From the NCBI GenBank assembly GCA_019155185.1, contig CM032815.1:8007001-8071000 (forward strand): 64,000 bases of DNA, in the 5' to 3' direction. A program made the translations under genes and the position numbers. Of the stretch, positions 63,975 through 64,000 are shown piece by piece. Below the pieces are notes generated by a model. The model saw nothing but the letters and a program-made list of their open reading frames with translations, did no database searches and had not been told where the DNA came from. Source of the stretch: Beaufortia kweichowensis (taxonomy: Eukaryota > Chordata > Actinopteri > Cypriniformes > Gastromyzontidae). Each line of letters opens with the position of its first letter. The first letter of the stretch is position 1.

Positions 63975-64000
63975 GTGAGTTTAAAATACACATGCAAATA

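Overview
This window is vertebrate genomic DNA, most likely from a cyprinid-type teleost. The evidence is compact split genes with GT-AG introns, AT-rich introns, and abundant palindromic DNA-transposon fragments of a type common in carp/zebrafish-like genomes. No bacterial or viral gene was seen. Species and paralogue letters (a/b) cannot be fixed from sequence alone.

Layout. (1) About 1-46,700, minus strand: the 5' part of pde4d (cAMP-specific phosphodiesterase 4D). Almost all of it is intron. Two short isoform-specific N-terminal exons are recognisable: a PDE4D7-type exon (24,394-24,632) and a PDE4D4-type exon (20,773-20,864). Both end in splice phase 2, so both can join the same downstream exon, which lies beyond the left edge. 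A possible 5' untranslated exon sits near 43.33 kb, and a CpG-rich promoter-like tract lies at 46.38-47.18 kb. (2) 50,127-53,835, minus strand: the complete depdc1b coding sequence, 11 exons, 533 residues. (3) 54,836-56,415, minus strand: the complete elovl7 coding sequence, 7 coding exons, 288 residues, with a probable untranslated first exon and a TATA/GC-box/CCAAT promoter. (4) 60,427-63,974 and beyond, plus strand: the first three coding exons of an aryl hydrocarbon receptor (AHR) gene, cut by the right edge.

The order pde4d - depdc1b - elovl7, all on one strand, matches human 5q12.1 as I know it. In human the next gene after ELOVL7 is ERCC8 and AHR lies on another chromosome, so the divergently transcribed ahr marks a difference in gene order. 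The elovl7 3' end and the depdc1b promoter are separated by only a few hundred bases.

The genes do not form one pathway: cAMP hydrolysis (pde4d), mitotic/Rho-linked signalling (depdc1b), very-long-chain fatty-acid elongation (elovl7) and xenobiotic-sensing transcription (ahr). The remainder is intron and intergenic DNA with a hAT-like MITE carrying a perfect 8-bp target duplication, two Tc1/mariner-like MITEs with related ends, a long-TIR MITE, a LINE fragment, simple repeats and a few striking palindromes. I found no undescribed biological system. The most useful results are the two pde4d isoform exons, the complete exon models and the ahr linkage.
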